From: Chitinophaga alhagiae | Lineage (GTDB): Bacteria; Bacteroidota; Bacteroidia; Chitinophagales; Chitinophagaceae | Assembly: GCF_003568665.1 (NCBI RefSeq) | Contig: NZ_QXMH01000007.1 | Coordinates: 87,414 to 151,413 of the forward strand | Direction of reading: 5' to 3' | DNA length: 64,000 nt | In this document: positions 9,269 through 16,397 of the stretch, piece after piece | Position numbering within the stretch: the stretch's first letter is position 1 | Layout of the letters: the number at the start of each line of letters is the position of its first letter | Position numbers and translations under genes: made by a program | Notes under the pieces: generated by a model | What the model was told of the DNA's origin: nothing | What the model saw: the letters and a program-made list of their open reading frames with translations, nothing else | The model's database searches: none

Positions 9269-9688
9269 ATGAAAAACATACTCCTTGTACTCTCCGCGCT
9301 GACCCTGGCCGCGGGCGCCGCCGGTTGTAAAAAGAACTATACAAATTCAGCGCTGGACGGCAGCTGGGAACGCAGGGTGACCTATGGTTTTACCGGCCGT
9401 ATTGAATACCCCGAAGGCAATGGCAACGGCATGGACTTCCAGGGCAACCGGTATTCCAGCTTCGTCAACGGCGCGGCAGGCAATACCGGCACTTTCCGGC
9501 TGGCGCCGGACTGGTTCTACCAGTCTAATGAAAAAGGCTGGCGCATTGTTTTTGACGGGGAGCTTACCAGCAAACAGTTTTACGAGCTTAAGGGCGATAC
9601 GCTGTCTATTTTTGACGACCGCAGCGTATCAGACGGCGGTATGACCCAATACGTACGCAGGCAAAGCTTTTTCTTACAGCCGGAATAG
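9269..9688 (+). CDS. Small hypothetical lipoprotein
   Basis: 139 residues with a lipoprotein signal (LTLAAGAAGCKKNYTN, Cys at about 20). The mature part has alternating hydrophobic and polar residues and ends ELKGDTLSIFDDRSVSDGG...RRQSFFLQPE. This looks like the small lipocalin-like or META-type beta-barrel lipoproteins common in Bacteroidota, but I cannot name a family. It converges on the RDD gene; the two stop codons lie within one short hairpin (9681-9700). Confidence 0.7.
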   Translation: MKNILLVLSALTLAAGAAGCKKNYTNSALDGSWERRVTYGFTGRIEYPEGNGNGMDFQGNRYSSFVNGAAGNTGTFRLAPDWFYQSNEKGWRIVFDGELTSKQFYELKGDTLSIFDDRSVSDGGMTQYVRRQSFFLQPE

Positions 9689-9700
9689 AATGTTATTCCG
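9681..9700. terminator. Hairpin containing both convergent stop codons
   Basis: CGGAATA at 9681-9687 pairs with TATTCCG at 9694-9700. The TAG of the lipoprotein gene (9686-9688) and the TAA of the RDD gene (9693-9695, minus) both lie inside it. There is no T-tract, so a termination role is uncertain. Confidence 0.35.
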
Positions 9701-10160
9701 CTGCCGGCAGAATGGATTTTTTGATATCTACCACCAGAGTGTCAGACCATTTGTCTTGCCAGGGATGGCAGGGCGTGCCCAGCCCGCTGAGCGCATTAAA
9801 GGGAATGGCCCTGATCATGCCGCGCTTGAAAGCCGTACCGGCACTGAGCGGCGTACCATCCTGGTTAACCGCTACGGTGCCCGTGATCATCTTACCCAGC
9901 GTTTTGCCTTTAAAAAGCGCTTCTACCGTTCCCATGTAGAGGCCATAGAGCAACAAGGTAAAGAGGCGGTCCAGCAGCTCGCCGCCAGGGCGGTCCACAT
10001 AGTCAAACAGCGGCGGGTACAGTACGCCCAGCACAATACCGAGCATGAACATCACTACGTAAAAACTGGCCAGATCGATCAGGTAATTGGCCAGGCGTTT
10101 GCCGCTGCCGGCCATTTCGAGGCTGACCTCGTTGGCCAGCAGGTCTTGTGTAGATTCCAT
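9693..10160 (-). CDS. RDD family membrane protein
   Basis: 155 residues from the ATG at 10158-10160; the frame extends to 10205 but the extra residues do not fit the family. The RDD signature is seen as AGSGKRLANYLIDLASFYVV (Arg and Asp in the first helix), followed by a second and third hydrophobic segment and the family's TLGKMITGTVAVNQDG motif. RDD proteins are inner-membrane proteins of mostly unknown function; some are proposed ion exchangers. The gene stands alone, divergent from the rhodanese gene. Confidence 0.85.
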   Translation of the reverse strand: MESTQDLLANEVSLEMAGSGKRLANYLIDLASFYVVMFMLGIVLGVLYPPLFDYVDRPGGELLDRLFTLLLYGLYMGTVEALFKGKTLGKMITGTVAVNQDGTPLSAGTAFKRGMIRAIPFNALSGLGTPCHPWQDKWSDTLVVDIKKSILPAAE

Positions 10161-10251
10161 AGATAAAGGGATGAAGTAAATTGATTGACGAACAAAAATT
10201 AACACAATTTATAATATCTGCAAATACCGGCCCCGATTTAACCGAAAAATG

Positions 10252-10259
10252 TATATTTG
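10252..10259 (+). promoter_or_regulatory. Promoter -7 box of the rhodanese gene
   Basis: TATATTTG matches the Bacteroidota -7 consensus TAnnTTTG and lies in the 230-base gap between the divergent RDD and rhodanese genes. Transcription would start near 10266, giving a leader of about 125 bases before the chosen ATG at 10391. Confidence 0.5.
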
Positions 10260-10390
10260 GTACATAAGGCCCCATGCATGTTTTTCCAGTACAAAAGACC
10301 GGACATTATTTCCAGCACATTTCATTTCAGTCAGTAACACGGGAAGCCCTGCTTTCCCATCATGTTTGTAATTCCAAAATACACATCACT

Positions 10391-10768
10391 ATGCGTACAA
10401 AATCAGCAATGGATCTGGTGAAAGAAGCCAAACAACAGATCGAGAACCTGACGCCCGAGCAGGTAAAGAACGAAGTATCCAAAGGCGCTACACTGATAGA
10501 CATCCGTGAGAGCGAAGAGCTGCAGCAAAGCGGTAAAATACCGGGCGCAGTACATGCTCCCCGCGGCATGCTGGAGTTTTATGCGGACGAAACGCTGCCA
10601 TATCACAAGCCGGAGTTCGACAAGCGCAAAAAGATCATACTGCACTGCGCTTCCGGCGGCCGCTCCGCGTTGGCCGCGCAAACGCTGAAACAAATGGGTT
10701 ATGATAACGTGGCCCACCTGGACGGCGGCATCAAAGCCTGGAAGGAAGCCGGGGAGCCAACGGAGTAG
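10391..10768 (+). CDS. Rhodanese-like domain-containing protein
   Basis: 125 residues, a single rhodanese domain. The start was set at MRTKSAMDLVKEAKQQIENL; the frame is open back to 10274, but that extension (MHVFPVQKTGHY) has no family character. Domain landmarks: ATLIDIRESEELQQSGKIPGA, and the active-site loop HCASGGRSALAAQTL, where the Cys would carry the persulfide in sulfur transfer. It ends with the usual LDGGIKAWKEAGEP. Most likely a cytoplasmic sulfurtransferase. It is followed by a terminator at 10888-10921. Confidence 0.9.
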   Translation: MRTKSAMDLVKEAKQQIENLTPEQVKNEVSKGATLIDIRESEELQQSGKIPGAVHAPRGMLEFYADETLPYHKPEFDKRKKIILHCASGGRSALAAQTLKQMGYDNVAHLDGGIKAWKEAGEPTE

Positions 10769-10783
10769 GTAGCGGGGGATAAC

Positions 10784-10887
10784 GATTCCCGGAATAAGTT
10801 ACCGGAAATAATAAACACGGCACACGCTTCCGGGATAAAAACGCCGGAAATAACAACGGCGGCGGTAACGTACCATCCCGGAAATAG
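10784..10887. repeat. Five imperfect short repeats of the CCGGAAATAA type
   Basis: Between the rhodanese stop and the terminator the motif CCGGAATAA / CCGGAAATAA / CCGGGATAA / CCGGAAATAA / CCGGAAATAG recurs five times at irregular spacing of 12 to 35 bases. No function is evident. Confidence 0.5.
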
Positions 10888-10921
10888 CAAGCCCCCGGAG
10901 CGCCTGTGCGCCGGGGGCTTG
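10888..10921. terminator. Strong bidirectional terminator hairpin
   Basis: CAAGCCCCCGG (10888-10898) pairs with CCGGGGGCTTG (10911-10921), with an inner CGC/GCG extension. It lies between convergent genes and is followed by a T-run on the plus strand. Confidence 0.8.
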
Positions 10922-10941
10922 TACGTTTTTACATCATTGTA

Positions 10942-11526
10942 TTATTTCACCTTCCTGGCCAGGGCCTTGCCTGCCATGGCATATGCTTCGGATATCCTTT
11001 CGCCGGTATCAAAATCATTTCCCCAGAAACTTCTGCCGGGCGCTTTTTCAATGGTAGCTTTTGCCACTACCTTGTTTTTGTCTGCCGTTTCCACAATAAC
11101 AATCTCTCCGTCTATATAAGCGTTCTTCTTCATCACGCCTACGTTAAAACCCGGTTCTACAAAAGAGGTATTGAAGATGATAGTGTATTTGGCTTTGGTG
11201 GCCAGCGTCATGTCTGCCGTTTTGGTAAACAACTCGTCAAACTTCGGCTCAAACCGGCTCTTGCGGTCTGCCACCCAGGCTTTGGCCCAGGTATCCCCCC
11301 GGCCGGGCTCCTTTTTGTTCAGCTCTGCCGTTCTGCTTTTTACGTAATCTTCTTCCTTGTCAAATTTGCCCACTTTCATATGGTCATAAGAATACTCGAT
11401 GTTGATGTCTTTTTCGTTTTTCAGTACATCCAGGCTGCCTTCAGTGACCCTGATACGTTGGGCATGTACATTGGCGGCCAGTGCGGTAGCGGCTGCCATT
11501 AGTAAAATGGGACGCAAAACTTTCAT
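10942..11526 (-). CDS. Secreted hypothetical protein
   Basis: 194 residues from the ATG at 11524-11526. The N-terminus MKVLRPILLMAAATALAANVHAQ is a Sec signal peptide ending in AHAQ-type cleavage, so the protein is periplasmic or exported. The mature part is mixed alpha/beta: DINIEYSYDHMKVGKFDKEE, then KAKYTIIFNTSFVEPGFNVG and NAYIDGEIVIVETADK. It resembles a small group of Bacteroidota exported proteins without a named function. It is monocistronic between convergent and divergent neighbours. Confidence 0.75.
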   Translation of the reverse strand: MKVLRPILLMAAATALAANVHAQRIRVTEGSLDVLKNEKDINIEYSYDHMKVGKFDKEEDYVKSRTAELNKKEPGRGDTWAKAWVADRKSRFEPKFDELFTKTADMTLATKAKYTIIFNTSFVEPGFNVGVMKKNAYIDGEIVIVETADKNKVVAKATIEKAPGRSFWGNDFDTGERISEAYAMAGKALARKVK

Positions 11527-11706
11527 GTTCGTACTTGTTTTTGAGGTTAAAAGAAAGCGCAAGTATAGGGCTTTTTCAGGAAAAGAAAAGCAGTTCGCGC
11601 CAACATATCCGCCAACAGCATAAAATGAGGGGTGAATGGTGGATTACGGGCAGCGAAAGTATGCCGCGGCACATGCACCAGCCATAAATTCATTATTATT
11701 GCAGGT

Positions 11707-12846
11707 ATGCTCCTTTCAAAACCCATCTTGCTCACCTTGTGCCTCTTGCCTGCCCTGCTGCAGGCGCAGGAAAAAAAACGCAGCCGGGACTATGGCCTCC
11801 GCATTGGCGTTATGCAGCCCGGCACGCTGAACGCCATCACTGATGTGCCGGGCGTAAAAGTAGGCCATACCACGCTGATAAAGGGAGATTCCGTACGTAC
11901 GGGCGTTACCGCCATACTGCCGCACGGCGGCAATATTTTCCAGGAAAAGGTGCCGGCCGCCGTTTATACCGGCAACGGCTTCGGCAAACTGGCCGGCAGC
12001 ACGCAGGTGAACGAACTGGGCAACCTGGAAACACCGGTAGTGCTCACCAGCACGCTCAGCGTGGCCACCGCCATGGACGCGCTCATCACCTACACCCTGC
12101 AGCAAAAAGGCAATGAGAACGTGATGTCTGTAAACGCTGTGGCAGGAGAAACGAACGATGGTTACCTGAACGACATCCGGGGCCGTCACATCACCCGCCA
12201 AGATGTATTGCAGGCGCTTGCCACGGCTCAAGGCGGCGTTGTAGCAGAAGGCGCCGTTGGCGCGGGCACCGGTACGGTCTGTTTTGGTTTCAAGGGCGGC
12301 ATTGGCACGGCATCCCGCCGGTTGCCCGCCAGCCTGGGCGGCTATACGGTAGGCGTACTGGTGCAGACCAACTTTGGCGGAAATCTGCAGATAAACGGGG
12401 CGCCTGTAGGCAGGGAAATGGGAACGTTCAGCTTTAGCGACCGCCTGCTGAACAACGCAGACGGTTCCTGCATGATAGTGGTGGCCACCAACGCACCCGT
12501 TGACCACCGCAACCTGATGCGCCTGGCCAAACGCGCCATGCTGGGCCTCGGAAAAACCGGCGGCATTGCTTCCAATGGCAGCGGGGATTACGTAGTTGCT
12601 TTCTCTACGGCAGCAGCGCTGCGCATCCCCCACTCCGCCGCCGCACCGGTTATCAGCACGCCCCTGTTGCAGAACGATGAGACCTCTCCCCTTTTTATGG
12701 CCGCCATTGAGGCCACGGAAGAAGCCATCATCAATTCCCTGTTTGCCGCCCGTACCATTACCAGCCGAAAAGGAAATACCGCGCAGGCCTTGCCCCTGAA
12801 CCTCGTAATCCCTATCTTGAGAAAATATAACAGCATCCAGCAATGA
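11707..12846 (+). CDS. P1 family peptidase (DmpA/BapA type aminopeptidase)
   Basis: 379 residues with an N-terminal signal peptide (LLTLCLLPALLQAQ). P1 enzymes are Ntn hydrolases that cut themselves into two chains and use the new N-terminal Ser as nucleophile; known members act as L-aminopeptidase/D-esterases or beta-peptidases. The cleavage site is visible as SNG/SGDYVVAFSTA, with Ser292 as the nucleophile. Earlier family motifs are NAITDVPGVKVGHTT and GAVGAGTGTVCFGFKGGIG. The start at 11707 begins the signal peptide; a GTG at 11632 is less likely. The stop overlaps the next ATG by four bases, so it is translationally coupled to an aminotransferase. Confidence 0.93.
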   Translation: MLLSKPILLTLCLLPALLQAQEKKRSRDYGLRIGVMQPGTLNAITDVPGVKVGHTTLIKGDSVRTGVTAILPHGGNIFQEKVPAAVYTGNGFGKLAGSTQVNELGNLETPVVLTSTLSVATAMDALITYTLQQKGNENVMSVNAVAGETNDGYLNDIRGRHITRQDVLQALATAQGGVVAEGAVGAGTGTVCFGFKGGIGTASRRLPASLGGYTVGVLVQTNFGGNLQINGAPVGREMGTFSFSDRLLNNADGSCMIVVATNAPVDHRNLMRLAKRAMLGLGKTGGIASNGSGDYVVAFSTAAALRIPHSAAAPVISTPLLQNDETSPLFMAAIEATEEAIINSLFAARTITSRKGNTAQALPLNLVIPILRKYNSIQQ

Positions 12847-13658
12847 ACAATACCTACGCAGCCATCAACAATACATTTGTTGCGGAAACAGAAGCCAGGC
12901 TACTTATTTCCGACCTTGCCATACAGCGCGGCTATGGCATATTCGATTACCTTAGAACTGTCAACGGCCAGCCCGCTTTCCTGGACGACCACCTTGACCG
13001 TTTCTATCACTCCGCCGCTTTCATGAACCTTCCGGTACAAGCAGACCGTGCGCAGCTGAAACAGCTCATCCACGGGCTGATGGAGAAGAACAACCTGCCT
13101 CATTCCGGCATCCGCCTCACCCTCACCGGCGGCTATTCAGAGAACGGGTATACGCCCGCGCAGCCTAACCTGCTGGTTACCCAGGCGCCTTTTATCTTTG
13201 ATAAAAATGCGTTCAGCAAAGGCATTCGCCTGGTTACCCACAACTTTCAACGACAGCTGCCACAGGTCAAGACCATAGACTACCTGCAGGCCATTTACCT
13301 GCAGCCGCATATTGCCGAGCAGCAGGCAGACGATGTGCTGTACCATCATAACAACAGCCTCCGGGAATGCCCCCGGGCCAACTTTTTTATCGTAACAGCC
13401 AATGATGAGGTATTAACGCCGGCCCACCACGTTCTGAAGGGCATTACCCGTAAAAAGATACTGGCATTTTCCGGCCTGAAAGTGAAAGAGGCCGATATAC
13501 AGCTGGCAGACCTGGCGAATGCCCGGGAAGCCTTTATAACCAGCACTACCAAAGAAGTGCTGCCGGTGCTCAATGTAGACGGCCGCCCTGTTGGCAACGG
13601 AACGCCCGGGCGCATTACCGCGGATATTTACGAACGGGTGCTGGCGTTGCGCGGGTGA
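12843..13658 (+). CDS. Aminotransferase class IV (D-amino-acid or branched-chain type)
   Basis: 271 residues of the PLP-dependent fold-type IV family: LAIQRGYGIFDYLRTVNGQPAFLDDHLDRF at the N-terminus, the Schiff-base Lys143 in QVKTIDYLQAI, and the substrate/PLP-phosphate loops FFIVTANDEVLTP and EAFITSTTKEVLPV. The family contains D-amino acid transaminase, branched-chain transaminase and 4-amino-4-deoxychorismate lyase; the sequence does not decide between them. The ATGA overlap with the P1 peptidase gene suggests that the amino acids released by that peptidase are the substrates. Confidence 0.88.
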   Translation: MNNTYAAINNTFVAETEARLLISDLAIQRGYGIFDYLRTVNGQPAFLDDHLDRFYHSAAFMNLPVQADRAQLKQLIHGLMEKNNLPHSGIRLTLTGGYSENGYTPAQPNLLVTQAPFIFDKNAFSKGIRLVTHNFQRQLPQVKTIDYLQAIYLQPHIAEQQADDVLYHHNNSLRECPRANFFIVTANDEVLTPAHHVLKGITRKKILAFSGLKVKEADIQLADLANAREAFITSTTKEVLPVLNVDGRPVGNGTPGRITADIYERVLALRG

Positions 13659-13679
13659 TGAAGGGCCTCGTTACCCGCC

Positions 13680-14099
13680 TCACGAACGCGTGCCGCTGCC
13701 GTGCAGCTCCCGCAATTTTTCCAGCAACTGCTGCCCCTGTTCAGGCGGCGGCGTATTTTTAGCGCGGCATTCCATATTGCGGTCACAGGCATGAACGGCC
13801 ATTTTCCCGTTCTCCATTTTGCCGAACAGCAGCCACTCTTCTCCTTTGGCAATGAAGAGATCGCAGCTGGTACCCTTTGCGGGTTCAAACACCAGCGTGC
13901 GCCGTTCTCCCTTGAACAGCTCCTTCACTTTGACCCTGATCTGGCCGTCTTTCTTGATTTTAGCAATTTTTACATGCGCAATAAAACTGTAACCTTCCAG
14001 CTGGGAACTGTTTTCCAGCGCGGGCAATGGCAGGCACTTGCAGGCGGCGGCAGGTTGCATGTAGAGAAGCCCTGCCAGCAATATCAGGATGTATTTCAT
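13680..14099 (-). CDS. Secreted TIMP/netrin-like (NTR) domain protein
   Basis: 139 residues. After the hydrophobic signal (MKYILILLAGLLYMQPAAA) the protein continues CKCLPLPALENSSQLEGYSF, then IAHVKIAKIKKDGQIRVKV, KELFKG, SCDLFIAKGEEWLLFG and HACDRNMEC. This is the OB-fold pattern of netrin-like domains. If the signal is cleaved before Cys20, the mature N-terminus CKCLP matches the CxCxP start of tissue inhibitors of metalloproteinases, where the first Cys chelates zinc. Alternatively AAAC could be a weak lipobox. Target and role are unknown. It converges on the aminotransferase gene with 21 bases between the stops. Confidence 0.75.
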   Translation of the reverse strand: MKYILILLAGLLYMQPAAACKCLPLPALENSSQLEGYSFIAHVKIAKIKKDGQIRVKVKELFKGERRTLVFEPAKGTSCDLFIAKGEEWLLFGKMENGKMAVHACDRNMECRAKNTPPPEQGQQLLEKLRELHGSGTRS

Positions 14100-14161
14100 A
14101 TCTGTTCCCGTTTAGTTACAACAAAGATGTCTAAAAAACGGTAATTCCATAACCGGCGGGG

Positions 14162-14491
14162 CTAATGCGCGGATGTTTTGGAGAACAGGTTCACGATCAC
14201 CACACCGGCAATGATGAACAGCAAGCCAATAACAGCAGGCAGGTCCAGCTTCTGTTTGTAGAGTACCAGGCCCGCGGCAGAGACCAATACTATGCCCAGC
14301 CCTGACCAGATGGCGTAGGCAATGCCCAGCGGTATTTCTTTCAGGATAAGGCTCAGGCAATAAAATGCCACACCGTACCCGGCAATTACCAGTACAGAAG
14401 GCCATAACCGTGTAAATCCCGCCGCGCTTTTCAGGGCGGTGGTAGCAACTACTTCGGCAAAAACCGCTATCCCCAGCAATACATATTTCAT
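14162..14491 (-). CDS. SMR family multidrug/guanidinium exporter (EmrE/SugE type)
   Basis: 109 residues in four membrane helices, the usual size of small multidrug resistance proteins, which work as dimers exchanging protons for cationic compounds. The essential membrane Glu is at position 13 (VFAEVVATTALKSAAGFT), and the third-helix motif IPLGIAYAIWSGLGIVLVSAAG is present. The pattern is closer to EmrE-type proteins than to guanidinium-specific SugE, but this is not decisive. A 13-bp inverted repeat lies 28 bases upstream (14520-14553). Confidence 0.92.
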   Translation of the reverse strand: MKYVLLGIAVFAEVVATTALKSAAGFTRLWPSVLVIAGYGVAFYCLSLILKEIPLGIAYAIWSGLGIVLVSAAGLVLYKQKLDLPAVIGLLFIIAGVVIVNLFSKTSAH

Positions 14492-14519
14492 ACGATGGAT
14501 TTATACTAAAATAGACCTG

Positions 14520-14553
14520 TTTGCCAGAACAATTATTTTTTTGTTCCGGCAAA
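14520..14553. terminator. Inverted repeat between sulfatase and SMR exporter
   Basis: TTTGCCAGAACAA (14520-14532) and TTGTTCCGGCAAA (14541-14553) pair with one mismatch around an 8-base AT-rich loop. It lies between the sulfatase stop (14568) and the SMR start (14491) on the same strand. It may end the sulfatase transcript or act as an operator or attenuator for the exporter; without a T-tract the role is open. Confidence 0.5.
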
Positions 14554-14567
14554 AAACGTGCGTTCGT

Positions 14568-15983
14568 CTAAAAGACGTACGGCGCCACCGGTTTCTGCGG
14601 GCCGGCTTTCCTGATGATCACTTCCGGGCCGGTAGCGGTATCATGCTGCTGCCGGCGCGCGGCCTCCATGTCTTTCCGGAACTGTTGCATCAGCTCCGCA
14701 TACCCCTCATCAGCGGCCAGGTTACGCCTTTCCGAGGGATCAGCCTGCAGATCATATAACTCTTCCGCCGGGCGGTGATGGTAGTGGTACAATACCGCGG
14801 CGGCATGCTCAGCGGTAAAGGCCGCCTTGCGCCAGGAGTCCCAGTACTCACGGCCGCCGTTATGGTCCCGAGCCTTGTCCATATGCGTGGTATACAGCGT
14901 ATCCGGCGCAATGTTGAGAATGTATTTATAACGGGTAGTGCGCAGCATGCGCATAGGCGTTCTGTTCATCATCCCGTCTCCGGTATGGCTGGCAAATACG
15001 GTTTGCCGGTGCGTTTTCAGCGTGCCCTTTTTCAACGGGGCGCAGAAGCTGAGCCCGTCTATGCCTTGCGGTGGCGTACCTCCGGCTATTTCCACCATGG
15101 TGGGCAGCAGGTCTACCAGTGAAACCAGGGCATCTGTTTGCGTACCCGGTTTTACCACGCCCGGCCATTTCACCAGCAGGGGTACCTTGATGCCATAGTC
15201 ATACAGGCTCCACTTGCCAAACGCCCATTGCGGCCCCTGGTCTGCCGTGAACATCAGCACCGTGTTTTGAGAAAGGCCGTGTTTGCCCAGCAGCTCCACC
15301 AGCCGGCCCAGGTTACCGTCCATTTTGGTAATGTCTGTATAATACTTTGCCCGCGCCTTGCGGGTTTCCGGAGTGTTGATGTGAAATTCGGGAACGTCTG
15401 CCGTGGCGGTATCATAGGTAGCCGTTTCCGGCCATATTACATGCGGGCTATGGTCCGCTACCAGCAATACAAAGGGCTTGCCGTGCCCGGCGCTTCCCAG
15501 CCACTCGTCTACCGGCCCCAGATTCAGGTCATAATGCAGCCCCGGGGTTTTCTCAAAGCCCGGTTCCACGGTATTGGTACCCGCAATGCGCTCCAGCGGG
15601 AACACGGATCCCGGCCCGATATGCAGCTTGCCGGCAATGGCCACGCGGTACCCCTGCGCCGCCAGGTATTGTACCAGCGACCGGGTGCCTTCCTTAACCC
15701 CGCTGTGATTGCCATGCGCCCCGTGCCGCATGGGCAGCAGCCCGGTAAGCAGCGAGCTGCGGGAAGGGCCGCAGGTGGGAGAAGCGGCAAAGGCCTGTGT
15801 GAACAACATGGATCCTTTGCGGAGCTGGTCTATATGCGGCGTTCTCACCACTTTGTTGCCGTAAACGGGCAGGTCAATAGCGCCCAGGTCATCCGCTATG
15901 AAAATGACCATGTTGGGTTTGTTTTGCGAATAGGCGCAGCAGCTTGCAAGCAGCAGCAGCGTAAGCAGAAAAATGTTTTTCAT
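14568..15983 (-). CDS. Sulfatase (heparan N-sulfatase-like)
   Basis: 471 residues with a signal peptide or weak lipobox (LLLLASCCAYSQ). The alkaline-phosphatase-like fold starts with NMVIFIADDLGAID, whose two Asp bind calcium. The sulfatase signature is C71-G-P-S-R followed by SSLLTG; Cys71 must be oxidised to formylglycine for activity. The stretch GLLPMRHGAHGNHSGVKEG resembles the N-sulfoglucosamine sulfohydrolase branch. Other landmarks are AIAGKLHIGPGSVFPLE, ADHSPHVIWPE and MFTADQGPQWAFGKW. It likely removes sulfate from a glycan in the periplasm. Its maturation enzyme is not in this window. Confidence 0.93.
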   Translation of the reverse strand: MKNIFLLTLLLLASCCAYSQNKPNMVIFIADDLGAIDLPVYGNKVVRTPHIDQLRKGSMLFTQAFAASPTCGPSRSSLLTGLLPMRHGAHGNHSGVKEGTRSLVQYLAAQGYRVAIAGKLHIGPGSVFPLERIAGTNTVEPGFEKTPGLHYDLNLGPVDEWLGSAGHGKPFVLLVADHSPHVIWPETATYDTATADVPEFHINTPETRKARAKYYTDITKMDGNLGRLVELLGKHGLSQNTVLMFTADQGPQWAFGKWSLYDYGIKVPLLVKWPGVVKPGTQTDALVSLVDLLPTMVEIAGGTPPQGIDGLSFCAPLKKGTLKTHRQTVFASHTGDGMMNRTPMRMLRTTRYKYILNIAPDTLYTTHMDKARDHNGGREYWDSWRKAAFTAEHAAAVLYHYHHRPAEELYDLQADPSERRNLAADEGYAELMQQFRKDMEAARRQQHDTATGPEVIIRKAGPQKPVAPYVF

Positions 15984-16072
15984 GTTGAAGGAACGGGTGC
16001 GGTATAAAGATAATAGATAAATGACAGCGTGTACTCTTTATTGGTATTTCGGGAAAAACCGATATATCTCCG

Positions 16073-16080
16073 TATCTTTG
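16073..16080 (+). promoter_or_regulatory. Promoter -7 box almost touching the ArsR start codon
   Basis: TATCTTTG fits TAnnTTTG exactly and ends only four bases before the ATG at 16085. With the usual spacing the transcript would begin at or next to the start codon, so the message would be leaderless or nearly so. Confidence 0.6.
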
Positions 16081-16084
16081 CCGC

Positions 16085-16387
16085 ATGGAGCATCTTGAAA
16101 TATTCAAAGCGCTGTCTAACAAAACCCGCTTGCAGATCCTTCAGTGGTTGAAAGAACCTGACAAACATTTCCCCAACCCGCACAACAATGATTTTGAGCG
16201 GCAGGGCGTATGTGTGGGGTATATCCAGCAGAAGGCGGGGCTGACGCAATCCACTATTTCCGAATATTTGTCCATGCTGCAGAAAGCCGGTTTGCTGACG
16301 TCCGAGCGGAATGGCCAGTGGACTTATTACAAACGGAACGAAGCGGCCTTCAAGGCCCTGAGCCGTATTATCAAAACAGACATTTAG
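16085..16387 (+). CDS. ArsR family winged-helix transcriptional regulator
   Basis: 100 residues: MEHLEIFKALSNKTRLQIL is the typical N-terminal helix pair, GYIQQKAGLTQSTISEYLSMLQKAGLL is the helix-turn-helix, and ERNGQWTYYKRNEAAFKAL is the wing. The single Cys in the recognition segment (GVCVGY) does not make a known metal site, so it may sense something other than metal. It is separated by 10 bases from the luciferase-like oxidoreductase gene, which it probably controls together with itself. It is divergent from the sulfatase gene. Confidence 0.9.
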   Translation: MEHLEIFKALSNKTRLQILQWLKEPDKHFPNPHNNDFERQGVCVGYIQQKAGLTQSTISEYLSMLQKAGLLTSERNGQWTYYKRNEAAFKALSRIIKTDI

Positions 16388-16397
16388 CAGAGAGGAG

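Noticed and set aside
10274..10390. Extended start of the rhodanese protein
   Set aside because: The added 39 residues have no rhodanese homology; the ATG at 10391 fits better, although the long form cannot be excluded because the promoter box lies just before 10274.
14492..14567. Guanidine riboswitch before the SMR exporter
   Set aside because: There is an inverted repeat, but not the tandem ACGR-loop hairpins or the ykkC core expected for such riboswitches.
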